From positions 1-64,000 of the forward strand of contig JAXLWB010000033.1 in NCBI GenBank assembly GCA_046328715.1: DNA of 64,000 bases, read 5' to 3'. The notes under the pieces were generated by a model, which was given only the letters and a program-made list of their open reading frames with translations, did no database searches and had not been told where the DNA came from. The position numbers and the translations under genes are program-made. The stretch's first letter is position 1; each line of letters opens with the position of its first letter. Positions 15,342 to 24,453 of the stretch are shown piece by piece. This DNA comes from JAXLWB01 sp046328715. Lineage in GTDB: Bacteria > Chloroflexota > Anaerolineae > Caldilineales > Caldilineaceae.

Positions 15342-17966
15342 CTATTTGACCACGTCGGCCTCAACCAGTACTCGGAAGCCGACATCACGATTGGCGGAGG
15401 ATGGTTTGAGGGCGAGGCGGCTGAAGCAGCGAAGTTGGTAGTATGAGTAGATAAAGGAACCACCGCGGGCGATGCGTTTGCCTGGGTCATTGGGGTCCTC
15501 GCGACCGTCGTCCTTGGCGTAGGGATAGGGTTTGTCAAGTGAGGAGGTCCACTCGGCGACGTTGCCGCTGAGGTCGAGTAAGCCGTCGGCACTGGCACCG
15601 CTGAGGAAGGAGCCGACTTCGTCTGCACCGGCGGCTGGGTTGTTGAAGTTGGCACTCTCGGTTGAAGGCTGCTGTTCACCCCACGGGTAGGTACGGTTGT
15701 CGCTGGCGCGGCAGGCATGCTCCCACTCGGCTTCGCTGGGCAGACGCCCGCCTGCCCAGGTGGCATAGGTCATCGCTTGTTCCCAGGTGACGTGGGTGAC
15801 GGGATACTTGGCGTAGATCAGCTGCTGCCACTGGTCGTTGGCTGGTTCGCTACAGACCTTGGCCTTGACGCAGAGGCTGTATTGCTCGTTGGTTACTTCC
15901 TCGCTTTGCAGCCAGAAGCTGCCTACCGTTTGCTTGTGAGCAGGTTGCTCCTTGACAAAGGTCGTCTCGCCCTTATTGGCTCCCATCGTAAACTCGCCAC
16001 CGGCCACATAGAGATACTCGCCTCCGTCCACCGGGTTCTGCCAGCGTCCAGATTGGCTTTCGATCAGGACCCTGAAGCCGACATCGCGATTGGCGGAGGA
16101 TGGTTTGAGGGCGAGGCGGCTGAAGCAGCGAAGTTGGTAGTGTGAGTAGATAAAGGAACCGCCGCGGGCGATGCGTTTGCCTGGGTCATTGGGGTCTTCG
16201 CGACCGTCGTCCTTGGCGTAGGGATAGGGTTTGTCAAGTGAGGAGGTCCACTCGGCGACGTTGCCGCTGAGGTCGAGTAAGCCGTCGGCACTGGCACCGC
16301 TGAGGAAGGAGCCGACTTCGTCTGCACCGGCGGCTGGGTTGTTGAAGTTGGCACTTTCGGTTGAAGGTTGCTGTTCACCCCACGGATAGGTACGATTGTC
16401 GCTGGCGCGGCAGGCATGCTCCCACTCGGCTTCGCTGGGCAGACGTCCGCCTGCCCAGGTGGCATAGGTCATCGCCTGTTCCCAGGTGACGTGGGTGACA
16501 GGATACTTGGCGTAGATCAGTTGCTGCCACTGGTCGTTGGCTGGTTCGCTACAGACCTTGGCCTTGACGCAGCGGCTGTATTGCTCATTTGTCACTTCCT
16601 CAGTTTGCAGCCAGAAGCTGCCTACCGTTTGCTTGTGAGCAGGTTGCTCCTTGACAAAGGTCGTCTCGCCCTTATTGGCTCCCATCGTAAACTCGCCACC
16701 GGCCACAAAAAGATACTCGCCTCCATCCACCGGGTTCTGCCAGCGTGAACCAGGTTGTGAATTGCCGGGAAGTTGGAGGACAGGCGGTTGGGCTGCATGA
16801 TCATGCACCGGAGCAGTTGTTGTGATTGCTGCCAGGGTCGGTGTGATAGGAACAGTCACTGCGGGTGGCAACTTGCTGATTGGCACAAGCTGATCGGCGT
16901 AGAGCGTAAAGGTCACATTGGGAAGCGCGACCGCGTAGGCCGAAAGCAAGCGACTGTCGATCTGCTTGAGATAGGTGATGCCCTCCTCGTAGTAACCCGT
17001 ATCGACAATCTCCTTGACGCTATCTTGCGAGATGACTTTGGCAATCAACTCGGTGGCACTAGCTCCATCGCTTTCGCTCTGTTGCAGATCGGCCAGGGCC
17101 GGCTGCAAGGTGTCGCTGACCACCGCACTCGACGTCGAATCTGCCGTATCGGTCGTAATCAGTGAGGTTTTGACCGCTGCCAATTTTTCTTCGACTGCCT
17201 GTAAATAAGCGATGACGCCAAAGCCATCGCCGGGATCCTCGGTCTGGCCATTCTGATTCAGATCACCATAAAGTTCGCCCAATTTGCCGTTGGTAATGTT
17301 GACGATATGTTCGACATGGACGCGTGCCGTGTTGCGATCATTCTTGGCCAGCGCATCTTCCAACAGTTGGGAATGAAAGAGCGCAAGACGCAACTGTTCC
17401 GATGCACCAAAGAGCAGCCCTTTGCTGACCTCCTGGGTGGGGGCGAAGAAGGATTGCAGTGGACCAAAGGCGCTTTTGTCGAAGTCCACACTCAGCACCA
17501 CTTGGTTAGAGGGGAGATCGCCGCTCTGGTTGTCCGCTTCGAGTGTGATGAGCAGCGTGGTGTATTCTTCGAGAAGATGTTCACGATGCTCGGCGCTGAA
17601 GTGTACAGCCCCGGCTGCGAGCGTCAATTCGCCCAAGGAAAGAAACTTATCCGGGCTGGATTTGAGCCATACTTCGTAGTGGTGGTCAGTCGGTGGCGTC
17701 TCCAACTGGTCAATATCCAGAAATATCTTGCCTGCGCGCGTCTGATTGAAATTGGCAAAGTGGATGTGCCCGATGGCATGACGGTTCTGAGCGAGCAGCG
17801 CGGGCCGAGTGAGCAAACTCAGCATCAGAAGCGACTGGATCGCACACAACAGGGTTACCAGTAGAAAATGGTTGAACGGTTGTTGCAACTTTCCATAGAG
17901 TCGCTTGTTGGCAATGTCATGCGCAACGCCGGGCTGACGAACTCGGAGCGGTGGGATCTGGTGCAT
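15342..17966 (-). CDS. Membrane-anchored protein with two near-identical FGE-sulfatase-fold domains
   Basis: The 874-residue protein has one N-terminal membrane segment (FLLVTLLCAIQSLLMLSLL, near residues 34-52) and then an anti-sigma-K/CHRD-like beta domain (HYEVWLKSSPDKFLSLGELT...). A helical region and a Pro/Thr linker follow, and two FGE-fold domains of 233 residues each (FVAGGEFTMGANKGETTF... GGRLPSEAEWEHACR... GLLDLSGNVAEWTSS... GGSF...DVGFRVL). The two copies differ at only a few residues. The Cys pair used by true formylglycine-generating enzymes (C near GGS and CxRxR) is not complete here (GGSFIYSHYQLRCFSR), so binding is more likely than catalysis. Its position downstream of the LysM/DUF4399 gene on the same strand suggests a cell-surface role. 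Confidence 0.82.
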   Translation of the reverse strand: MHQIPPLRVRQPGVAHDIANKRLYGKLQQPFNHFLLVTLLCAIQSLLMLSLLTRPALLAQNRHAIGHIHFANFNQTRAGKIFLDIDQLETPPTDHHYEVWLKSSPDKFLSLGELTLAAGAVHFSAEHREHLLEEYTTLLITLEADNQSGDLPSNQVVLSVDFDKSAFGPLQSFFAPTQEVSKGLLFGASEQLRLALFHSQLLEDALAKNDRNTARVHVEHIVNITNGKLGELYGDLNQNGQTEDPGDGFGVIAYLQAVEEKLAAVKTSLITTDTADSTSSAVVSDTLQPALADLQQSESDGASATELIAKVISQDSVKEIVDTGYYEEGITYLKQIDSRLLSAYAVALPNVTFTLYADQLVPISKLPPAVTVPITPTLAAITTTAPVHDHAAQPPVLQLPGNSQPGSRWQNPVDGGEYLFVAGGEFTMGANKGETTFVKEQPAHKQTVGSFWLQTEEVTNEQYSRCVKAKVCSEPANDQWQQLIYAKYPVTHVTWEQAMTYATWAGGRLPSEAEWEHACRASDNRTYPWGEQQPSTESANFNNPAAGADEVGSFLSGASADGLLDLSGNVAEWTSSLDKPYPYAKDDGREDPNDPGKRIARGGSFIYSHYQLRCFSRLALKPSSANRDVGFRVLIESQSGRWQNPVDGGEYLYVAGGEFTMGANKGETTFVKEQPAHKQTVGSFWLQSEEVTNEQYSLCVKAKVCSEPANDQWQQLIYAKYPVTHVTWEQAMTYATWAGGRLPSEAEWEHACRASDNRTYPWGEQQPSTESANFNNPAAGADEVGSFLSGASADGLLDLSGNVAEWTSSLDKPYPYAKDDGREDPNDPGKRIARGGSFIYSYYQLRCFSRLALKPSSANRDVGFRVLVEADVVK
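15361..16745 (-). repeat. Tandem 699-bp duplication encoding the FGE-fold domains
   Basis: The same DNA returns with a period of 699 bases (for example TTGGCGGAGGATGGTTTGAG at 15391 and at 16090), exactly 233 codons, with only scattered base changes. Such high identity at synonymous sites points to a recent duplication or ongoing gene conversion. Confidence 0.85.
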
Positions 17967-18023
17967 AGATGGCCTTATCTCTCCATCTCGAATTGACGGA
18001 CAGCGATTTTACAGTGTTGATAA

Positions 18024-18060
18024 AGGACGTAGACAAGACGCATCGTCTTGTCTACGTCCT
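18024..18060 (-). terminator. 17-bp-stem terminator after the LysM/DUF4399 gene
   Basis: AGGACGTAGACAAGACG, a CAT loop, then the exact complement. It lies 15 bases past the stop codon of the minus-strand gene at 18075. Confidence 0.7.
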
Positions 18061-18074
18061 ACAGGATATGAACG

Positions 18075-19532
18075 TTACTTGCTGGCCTTTTCACTGGCCG
18101 TGATCGTAATCGTGTCGTGGAGACGGGGATCATCGAGTGCCATGTGTGCTCCATCGGCCAGTTGCAGACGCAAGATATGAATGCCAGCCGTCAGCGTGAG
18201 TGTGGTGCTCAACTGACCCTTGCCAAAGTGCAGATGGGTAGCATCGTTGACAATAATATCTCCAGGGTCGACAAAATCTTCATCGATCAGGATATGCATA
18301 TGACCGGCATGGTCGTGGATTTCCCCCGCCGGTTCGACCGTGATCCCAGTGGCGGCCATGATCACTGGGAAGGATAGGGGAACCGTTGCCCCATCCTGCG
18401 GCGAAACAAAGTGAACGCCTACTCCCTGGTCCGTCGAGGTCTTTTCGGCTACGGTCACGGTGATGGTATCTTGCAGGGCCGAATCATCGAGCGCCATATG
18501 TGCGCCATCGGCAAGTTGGAGACGCAGCGTGTGGACGCCAGGTGATAGGGTCAACGTGGTAGTCAATTGACCTTTGCCAAAGTGGAGATGGGTGGCATCG
18601 TTGACGACAATCTCCCCAGGTGCGACAAAATCTTCGTCGACCAGAATGTGCATGTGACCAGCATTCTCGTGAATTTCGCCGGCTGGTTCCACCCTGACGC
18701 CCGTGGCTGCCATCACCACTTCAAAGGTTGGCGGCACGGTTGCACCATCGAGCGGTGCAACAAAGTGAACACCGCGTGCCTGAGTTTGGGCTGCCGCTTC
18801 GGATACAGTCACCGTGATTGTATCGCGCAGCGTGAGATCGTCGAGGGCCATATGTGCTCCATCGGCCAGTTGCAGACGCAAGACATGTACCCCTGGCGAT
18901 AGGGAGAGGGTCGTCGTGAGTTGACCTTTGCCAAAGTGCAAATGCGAGGCATCGTTGATGACAATTTCCCCAGGTTCGACAAAATCTTCATCGATCAAGA
19001 TGTGCATGTGACCGGCATTCTCGTGGATTTCGCCCGCTGGCTCCACCTTTACGCCGCTGGCTGCCATCACTACGGTAAAGGTTGGAGGCACCGTGGCCCC
19101 GTTGAGTGGCGAGACAATGCGCACCCCTCGTTCACTGGCAGTGTTGGCTGGCTGTTGCGTGGTGGTAGTTGCTGGTGTCGTTGGCCGCACAGCGACAGAG
19201 GAGGTGGGCTGATTGGGAATCCATAACTTCTGGCCAATGCGCAGTTGTCTGGGATCGCCAACAGTGGCAAAGCTTGGATCGACCTGTGCCTTGGCGTTGG
19301 TTGCGTCGACAATAATGCCCCACATGTTTCCATTGCCGTAAAATTCATCTGCAATCTTATAAAGCGAATCGCCAGCCTTGACAACGTAGCTTTGCCCATC
19401 CTCCTGCAACGTGGGCCTGTCCAACAAGGCGGCGTGGGTCACCCTTGTAGGCAGCAACATGACCAGCAGTGTGGACAAGAAGGTCACGGACAATACGAAG
19501 AGAAGCGTACTACTGCGGATTTGTCGATACAT
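18075..19532 (-). CDS. Secreted LysM protein with three DUF4399 domains
   Basis: The 485-residue protein starts at ATG 19532 behind GAGGAAGG. It has a signal peptide (TLLFVLSVTFLSTLLVMLL...HA), a LysM domain (YVVKAGDSLYKIADEFYGN...WIPNQ, about 48-107) and a Thr/Pro linker. Three DUF4399 repeats of about 110 residues follow, each with VEPAGEIHENAGHMHILID, a PGEI-VNDA-HLHFGKGQ stretch and HxLRLQLADGAHMALDD. Each repeat has about seven His residues (GHMHI, HLHFGKG, GVHxLRLQ, GAHMA) arranged like a metal site. LysM suggests attachment to peptidoglycan or another GlcNAc polymer. The function of DUF4399 is not established; copper or zinc binding at the surface is a hypothesis. Confidence 0.85.
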   Translation of the reverse strand: MYRQIRSSTLLFVLSVTFLSTLLVMLLPTRVTHAALLDRPTLQEDGQSYVVKAGDSLYKIADEFYGNGNMWGIIVDATNAKAQVDPSFATVGDPRQLRIGQKLWIPNQPTSSVAVRPTTPATTTTQQPANTASERGVRIVSPLNGATVPPTFTVVMAASGVKVEPAGEIHENAGHMHILIDEDFVEPGEIVINDASHLHFGKGQLTTTLSLSPGVHVLRLQLADGAHMALDDLTLRDTITVTVSEAAAQTQARGVHFVAPLDGATVPPTFEVVMAATGVRVEPAGEIHENAGHMHILVDEDFVAPGEIVVNDATHLHFGKGQLTTTLTLSPGVHTLRLQLADGAHMALDDSALQDTITVTVAEKTSTDQGVGVHFVSPQDGATVPLSFPVIMAATGITVEPAGEIHDHAGHMHILIDEDFVDPGDIIVNDATHLHFGKGQLSTTLTLTAGIHILRLQLADGAHMALDDPRLHDTITITASEKASK

Positions 19533-19967
19533 AACCCTTCCTCGTTAGCCAACGGTGAATATCAACGGGACAAACAAATCGATTTTGATCAGGACTTTTG
19601 CATATTGTTGGACTGATGTGGACTAAAAAAGTCCTATGAATATTACTATATATAGTTGATAAAATCTAGAGGGAGTTTTTTGGGTATTTTGTCCTTGTGT
19701 ACCGAAAAATGGTGAATGTCGATAACGTTAATCAAAAAGTAATATAATTTGTCTCCCGATTACGAATATCTCTCGTATAATACCTGTACAACCGATGTAA
19801 GGAACTGGTAGCCACTGGGTTGCTGGAGTGGTCTACCAAGTGCGGCTTTAACAAAGTATTTGGTCAATCTTCTTCCGGGAAGGCTCGAGCAAAAAGCCGG
19901 CTTATACGTAGGCCCTTCCCGGAAGATTGCAAAATTACTCCGTTAATCATGCACTAGAGAAGAAAAT
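19533..19967. other. AT-rich intergenic region between divergent genes
   Basis: About 435 bases. It contains the paired hairpin element at 19872-19925 next to the start at 19968 and a TATAAT at 19776-19781 with no good -35 at the usual distance. The remainder is AT-rich with no gene. Confidence 0.5.
19872..19925. repeat. CTTCCGGGAAGGC hairpin element, copy 1
   Basis: CTTCCGGGAAGGC at 19872-19884 pairs with GCCCTTCCCGGAAG at 19912-19925. The same arms with a different loop occur at 29014-29068. Both copies lie 35-45 bases upstream of a start codon, so they would form a hairpin in the 5' untranslated RNA. Confidence 0.65.
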
Positions 19968-21548
19968 ATGCGATCAACACGTCAACAGGCACTTTTTAAA
20001 ATGTTTACAAACTTATTGATTCTGGCAGAAAAAACACGAGGCGGATCAAATTCTCTCCGTGCTTTTCGCCTGATAGGCACCTTATCTACAATTCCGATTG
20101 TTGCTTTATTTGTAATACGCCTGCAAGCAAGTGCGCTCTCGTATCAGGATCTGAATGCTCCGAAACTGAATGATTGTACTGGTATAGACTTCGGTCAGCT
20201 TAGCACTGGGTCAATCATAGCAGGCGAGAGTGATTGTTTTACCTTCATGGGAACAAGTGGTGATCGAATACGAGTTCGGGCGGTGGAAAGTTCAGGCGAT
20301 TGGACCGCCTTCTTTGAAGTATTCAGTACGGCCAGTAACCAATCGGTCTGCTCAACCATTGTCAGTGAAACCGACTGTGTGTTAGTAGCCAGCGGCGAAC
20401 ATAAGATTGTCGTGCGTGATTTTACAAACAATCATATCGGCTCCTATGCGCTTTTTCTGCAACGTCTGAACAATCCGGTTGGCTGTGCGTCCATGAGCTT
20501 TGGCGCGTTGCCGATACCTGGCACAGTTAGTGCTGCGGCGGAGATCGACTGTTTTATGGTTGATGCCACCATCGGTGACCGCATCCGCACTCGCGTTGTG
20601 GAGACGGCTGGCAAAAATTTAACCATCCATTTTGAAATAATGCGCCCCGATGGCACCTCGCTCTGTTCGACCGTAGTAGGCGAAAAAGATTGTCACATTG
20701 ACCAAACTGGGCCACAGATAATTCTTGTGAAGGATTTTGATGGCACCACGACAGGCGATTATTCGCTCTACGTGCAACGCCTCAATGAGCCGGCTGGCTG
20801 CGCTGCCCTCAGCTTTGGGGCGTTACCAGCCATCGCACAGATCAAGGTTGCCGCAGAAGTGGACTGTTACACTTTTCCTGGCGTAGCCAATGATACGGTA
20901 CGTATCCGAGCGATTGAAACCGATAACGGCCCTCTCTCACTTTTCTTTGAACTTTTCGATCCGGCGGGTGGTAGCGTCTGTAGTGAAATCAACCCCGAAC
21001 AAACCTGTACGCTCAGTGTTGATGGGCAATACATGCTCCTGACTAAGGACTTTGCCGGAACCAAAACGGGCGATTATTCTCTCTATCTTCAGCGACTTAA
21101 CTCGCCAGTAGGCTGTGCATCGCTTGGCTTGAGTGGTGGTCAGAGTACGATTGAAGTGGCAGCGCAGGTGAACTGCTATACTTTCCAGGCTACCGGCAAC
21201 GGGGATGTCACTCTGAATGTTCACGAAGAGGCAGGTCAACTGAGTGCCTACTCCGAGATTGTACGCCCAGATGGCACAACCGCCTGTGAAACGATCCTGG
21301 CTGATCTCACTTGTACCCTCAGTGGATCGGGGGTACACACAATCTTGGTGGATGATTTTTCGGGAATCTATACCGGAACCTACCAAATCACACTACAATG
21401 TCCGGCAGGCAATTGTAGATTTGCGGCCACACCCACACCGACGCAAACACCTCTTCCAACGCTGACCCAGACGCCCGTGCCTCCAACTGGGACGCCTTCG
21501 CCAACAGAGAATGCCAACAAGGTCTTCGTACCATTGGTCAGCCGATGA
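19968..21548 (+). CDS. Secreted repetitive Cys-rich protein with C-terminal VFVPLVSR
   Basis: The 526-residue protein has a long charged N-terminus, then a hydrophobic export segment (LIGTLSTIPIVALFVIRLQ, ending near residue 50). Four to five repeats of about 100 residues follow, each opening with a pattern like GCASMSFGALP...AEIDCF and closing with an HIVLVKDF-GTxTGDYSLYVQRLN strand pair. Each repeat has paired Cys. They resemble bacterial pre-peptidase C-terminal (PPC-like) beta domains. A Pro/Thr linker (PTQTPLPTLTQTPVPPTGTP) leads to the end KVFVPLVSR. No catalytic motif. It is convergent with the kinase gene at 21558. Confidence 0.78.
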   Translation: MRSTRQQALFKMFTNLLILAEKTRGGSNSLRAFRLIGTLSTIPIVALFVIRLQASALSYQDLNAPKLNDCTGIDFGQLSTGSIIAGESDCFTFMGTSGDRIRVRAVESSGDWTAFFEVFSTASNQSVCSTIVSETDCVLVASGEHKIVVRDFTNNHIGSYALFLQRLNNPVGCASMSFGALPIPGTVSAAAEIDCFMVDATIGDRIRTRVVETAGKNLTIHFEIMRPDGTSLCSTVVGEKDCHIDQTGPQIILVKDFDGTTTGDYSLYVQRLNEPAGCAALSFGALPAIAQIKVAAEVDCYTFPGVANDTVRIRAIETDNGPLSLFFELFDPAGGSVCSEINPEQTCTLSVDGQYMLLTKDFAGTKTGDYSLYLQRLNSPVGCASLGLSGGQSTIEVAAQVNCYTFQATGNGDVTLNVHEEAGQLSAYSEIVRPDGTTACETILADLTCTLSGSGVHTILVDDFSGIYTGTYQITLQCPAGNCRFAATPTPTQTPLPTLTQTPVPPTGTPSPTENANKVFVPLVSR

Positions 21549-21557
21549 GACAATGAC

Positions 21558-24167
21558 TTACTGTGGCTGTTCAATCACTACCCGGAAGCCAACGGTTGGA
21601 AAGGCGCTGAGCAGCCCTTTGTCGCGTCTGGCAGAGCGGATCGAGGCCGCGTTGCTGCCATAGAAACCGCCTCGCAGCACCCGTTCGCGACCTGTCGATG
21701 GACCTGTTGGGTTGCGAGACGGGGAGTCCTTGTAGTAGTTCACGGCATACCAGTCTGCCACCCACTCCTTGACGTTGCCTGCCATATCCAACACACCATA
21801 CGGGCTGGCCCCCGCAGGATAGGAGCCGATTGGTTGTGTGCCAGCAGCACTAAAGTTGGCATGTTGGCTGTCGGGCGGGGTGTTGCCCCAAGGATAGATC
21901 AAGGCCGAGGTGCCACGTGCTGCCTTTTCCCATTCGGCTTCGGTCGGTAGGCGACCGCCGATAGCTGCGGCGTAGGCTGCCGCCTGCTCCCACTTTATCT
22001 CCACGACGGGGTGATTCGCATAGGCTGGGTCATGTAGATAGGGATTGTCCGACAGATCCTCACATTGGCCAGCCTGGACACAGCGTAGGTACTCCGCATT
22101 CGTAACCTCGGTCTCCTTGATCCAGTAAGCATCTAAATCGACCGTGTGGACAGGTTGGGCATTGTCATTTCGGTCGTCGCTGCCCATGCTGAATTCCCCT
22201 GCGGGCACATAATGATAGCGTGCTTTGTCGCCAGAGTGAATGCGAACTTCCCCAGCGCTTACAGTGGGCAACGACGTTGCTGTAGGGGTTGCCGTCGCTG
22301 CCACTGTAGGCGTGCGCGTAAAGGTGGGCAACACAGTTGCTGTAGTGGTTGGGGTGGTAGTTGGGGTCGACGTCGAGGTTGGCGTTGGTGACGGGATCGC
22401 TGTGTCCGTCGCTGTAGGTTGGGGTGTCGCTGTTTCGGTTGCTGTTGGCGAGTCGGTCGCCGTTGGCTGCGGCGTGGCAGTTGATGTTCTTGACGCTGTT
22501 GCGGTGGCTGTTGGCTCTGGCGTTGCCGTGTTGGTTGTTGTTGGCGAATGGGTCGCTGTGGCCGTTAGGGTTGGACGCGCTGTATCAGTAACTGTTGGGA
22601 TCGGTGAACGGGTGGCTGTATTGGTTGCAGTTGGTTGCGGCGTCGCTGTATGGGTAGCGGAAGCGGTGGCGGTCGCTGTGGGCGGCGGTGTGGACGTGTT
22701 GGCTGCCGTATGCGTTGCCGTTGGGGTAGGCAACGGTGTATGGGTGAAGGTTACCGTTGGTGAAAGGGTGACTGTACTGGTTGCTGTTGGCTGCGCTGTG
22801 GCCGTGGCTGTAATGGTTGCGGTTGAGAGAACAGTTATTGTCGGAACCGCAGCAATTTGTACGGCTGATGTCACTGCTATTGCATTAGCCGCCGTAGGCA
22901 GAACGGTCGGGCTTGCGGTGTCGGTTGGCAACGGTGTGATGGTCGGGGTGGGCGGCACGGTGGCTGTAAGGGTTGCCGTATCGATAGCTGTGGGTGTGCT
23001 CGTTTCCGTCGAGATGGGGGCGCTGCTAGCCAACTGCACAGTCGATGTCTGTGTCGCAGTCGGCTGGACTGTGGGCGTATCGCTGCCGTTGGCACCATTT
23101 GTAGTCGCATTGGCGTCTACAGGTGTAGATGCAGACGTTGGTTGGTTGTTGCCCTGAAGTGCCTGCCAGCCGCGGCTGATCTGTTGGGGCAGGTCAGCCA
23201 GCAAGGCGAGGATGATCAAAATCAGTACTAGGAGCAAACCCGACAAAAGCATAGAGCGCCTGAAAAAGGGCGGCGGAGTTTCATCCGCTTTGCCGTTACG
23301 TCCAGCCTGAAGCGCAGGCACCACCGTCAATTCGCTATCATCTACGGTGTCGCCAAGCAAGGCAGCGCGCATCTGCTGCGCCGTTTGGTAGCGTTCGTTG
23401 GGGCGATTCTGCATTGCACGCAAGATCACCCGTTCGCACTTGGGGGTGAGCGTGGGGTTGAGTTGGCTGGGCGGCGCTAACACTTCGCCGTTGACGCGCT
23501 GAATCGCATCGATCGGGCGCTGGCCAGTCAATAGCATGTACATGGTCGCACCGAGTGAATAGACGTCAGAGCGGGGATCAGTTCCGCCTGTGTATTGTTC
23601 GGGGGGTGAGTAGCCGGAAGTTGCCCCGCGTGCTCCTACCTGCGTGACCTCGGAGGAGAGGTACTTCGCCAGACCAAAATCGACCAAGACCACCTGACCA
23701 TTCGGTGACACCTTAATATTGCCTGGCTTGATGTCACGATGCACAATCGGGCTGGACATGCCAGTTTCCGGATTGACCCAGCCGTGCATATATTCCAGCG
23801 CATCCATCACCTTGCTCATCCAACGCAGCACATCGGTTTCGGGCAAGGGGCCACTCTTGCGCTGCGCAATCTGACGCAGATCTTCGCCGATCACATAATC
23901 CATGACCAGGTATTGAAAGCCAGAAGGCTCGATAAAGTAGTCGGTTACACGCGGGAGGTTGGGATGCGTGAGGCGGGCGAGGACGGCAGCTTCATGTTGG
24001 AATTGTTGCTGGACCTCGGGCGTGGAGTCGCCGTTTTCCTTGATGGCAACCAGACGATCTGAAAGGTTGCGATCAGTGGCCAAATAGACCGTTCCCATCC
24101 CGCCACGCCCCAAAGGCTCTTTAATTCGATAGCGGCCCTGTTGTAACTGATGGTCAGCTTCAAGCAT
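21558..24167 (-). CDS. Receptor-like Ser/Thr kinase with extracellular FGE-fold domain
   Basis: The 869-residue protein holds, in order, a PknB-type kinase (LGRGGMGTVYLA glycine loop, VAIKEN lysine, HRDIKPGNIKV catalytic loop, VDFGLAKYL DFG, SPPEQYTGG activation end, SDVYSLG) over residues ~12-275, a membrane helix (LLSGLLLVLILIILALLADL near 310-330), a very long Thr/Pro/Ala linker of about 300 residues, and a C-terminal FGE-fold domain (YVPAGEFSMGSDDR... GGRLPTEAEWEKAAR... GVLDMAGNVKEWVADW). The Cys residues needed for formylglycine generation are absent (LRGGFYGSNAASIRSARR), so the domain probably binds a ligand. Kinases with such ectodomains are known as sensors in Chloroflexota and Planctomycetes. 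Confidence 0.9.
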   Translation of the reverse strand: MLEADHQLQQGRYRIKEPLGRGGMGTVYLATDRNLSDRLVAIKENGDSTPEVQQQFQHEAAVLARLTHPNLPRVTDYFIEPSGFQYLVMDYVIGEDLRQIAQRKSGPLPETDVLRWMSKVMDALEYMHGWVNPETGMSSPIVHRDIKPGNIKVSPNGQVVLVDFGLAKYLSSEVTQVGARGATSGYSPPEQYTGGTDPRSDVYSLGATMYMLLTGQRPIDAIQRVNGEVLAPPSQLNPTLTPKCERVILRAMQNRPNERYQTAQQMRAALLGDTVDDSELTVVPALQAGRNGKADETPPPFFRRSMLLSGLLLVLILIILALLADLPQQISRGWQALQGNNQPTSASTPVDANATTNGANGSDTPTVQPTATQTSTVQLASSAPISTETSTPTAIDTATLTATVPPTPTITPLPTDTASPTVLPTAANAIAVTSAVQIAAVPTITVLSTATITATATAQPTATSTVTLSPTVTFTHTPLPTPTATHTAANTSTPPPTATATASATHTATPQPTATNTATRSPIPTVTDTARPTLTATATHSPTTTNTATPEPTATATASRTSTATPQPTATDSPTATETATPQPTATDTAIPSPTPTSTSTPTTTPTTTATVLPTFTRTPTVAATATPTATSLPTVSAGEVRIHSGDKARYHYVPAGEFSMGSDDRNDNAQPVHTVDLDAYWIKETEVTNAEYLRCVQAGQCEDLSDNPYLHDPAYANHPVVEIKWEQAAAYAAAIGGRLPTEAEWEKAARGTSALIYPWGNTPPDSQHANFSAAGTQPIGSYPAGASPYGVLDMAGNVKEWVADWYAVNYYKDSPSRNPTGPSTGRERVLRGGFYGSNAASIRSARRDKGLLSAFPTVGFRVVIEQPQ
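22260..23060 (-). repeat. Low-complexity Thr/Pro/Ala linker repeat in the kinase gene
   Basis: The minus strand encodes long runs such as TATATAS, TPQPTATNTAT and TPTPTA. The complementary strand accordingly reads as an open VAVAVGV frame of about 300 codons, which is an artefact of this repeat. Confidence 0.75.
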
Positions 24168-24363
24168 AGCATGCGCAGCAGATCGTGAACGGTAGATGGT
24201 GATAGGCAGTTGCCATGAGAATGAGTTTTCAACGATGAATGGGTGCTGGGAAGACGCCGATCCTCATGGTGAGTTTTGCTTCACGGGTTTGCAAAACCGG
24301 TGTAGATTGTAACGTAGATTCGCTTTACTGGCAATTACTGTTTTGCTTTCGGGTCGGAGAAAG

Positions 24364-24404
24364 AGTGGCGAGTGGCGAGCTAATTCGCCACCCGCCACTC
24401 GCCA
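24364..24404. repeat. GTGGCGAGTGGCGA hairpin
   Basis: GTGGCGAGTGGCGA and TCGCCACCCGCCACTCGCCAC lie head to head around GCTAAT. The string CCGCCACTCGCCAC also occurs at about 28297-28310, just past the TlpA gene. It probably ends the HlyD-led operon. Confidence 0.55.
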
Positions 24405-24453
24405 CAAAGAATTCTTGGAAGCTGCGCTGTCAAGAACGACAGCGCACTCTTTC

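Noticed and set aside
22300..23000. Regularly spaced repeats that could suggest a CRISPR array
   Set aside because: The repeats are coding Thr/Pro linkers with no constant repeat-spacer layout and no cas genes nearby. The same holds for 37255-37670.
22240..23157. Plus-strand frame of about 305 codons rich in Val/Ala/Gly
   Set aside because: It is the exact complement of the Thr/Pro/Ala linker of the kinase gene at 21558. The dipeptide pattern VAVGV is just the reverse reading of ACA/ACN-rich codons, and no ribosome site or family is present.
15342..24167. Formylglycine-generating enzyme function for the FGE-fold domains
   Set aside because: The Cys residues needed for catalysis are not present in the expected places and no sulfatase gene is near, so a binding role is more likely.
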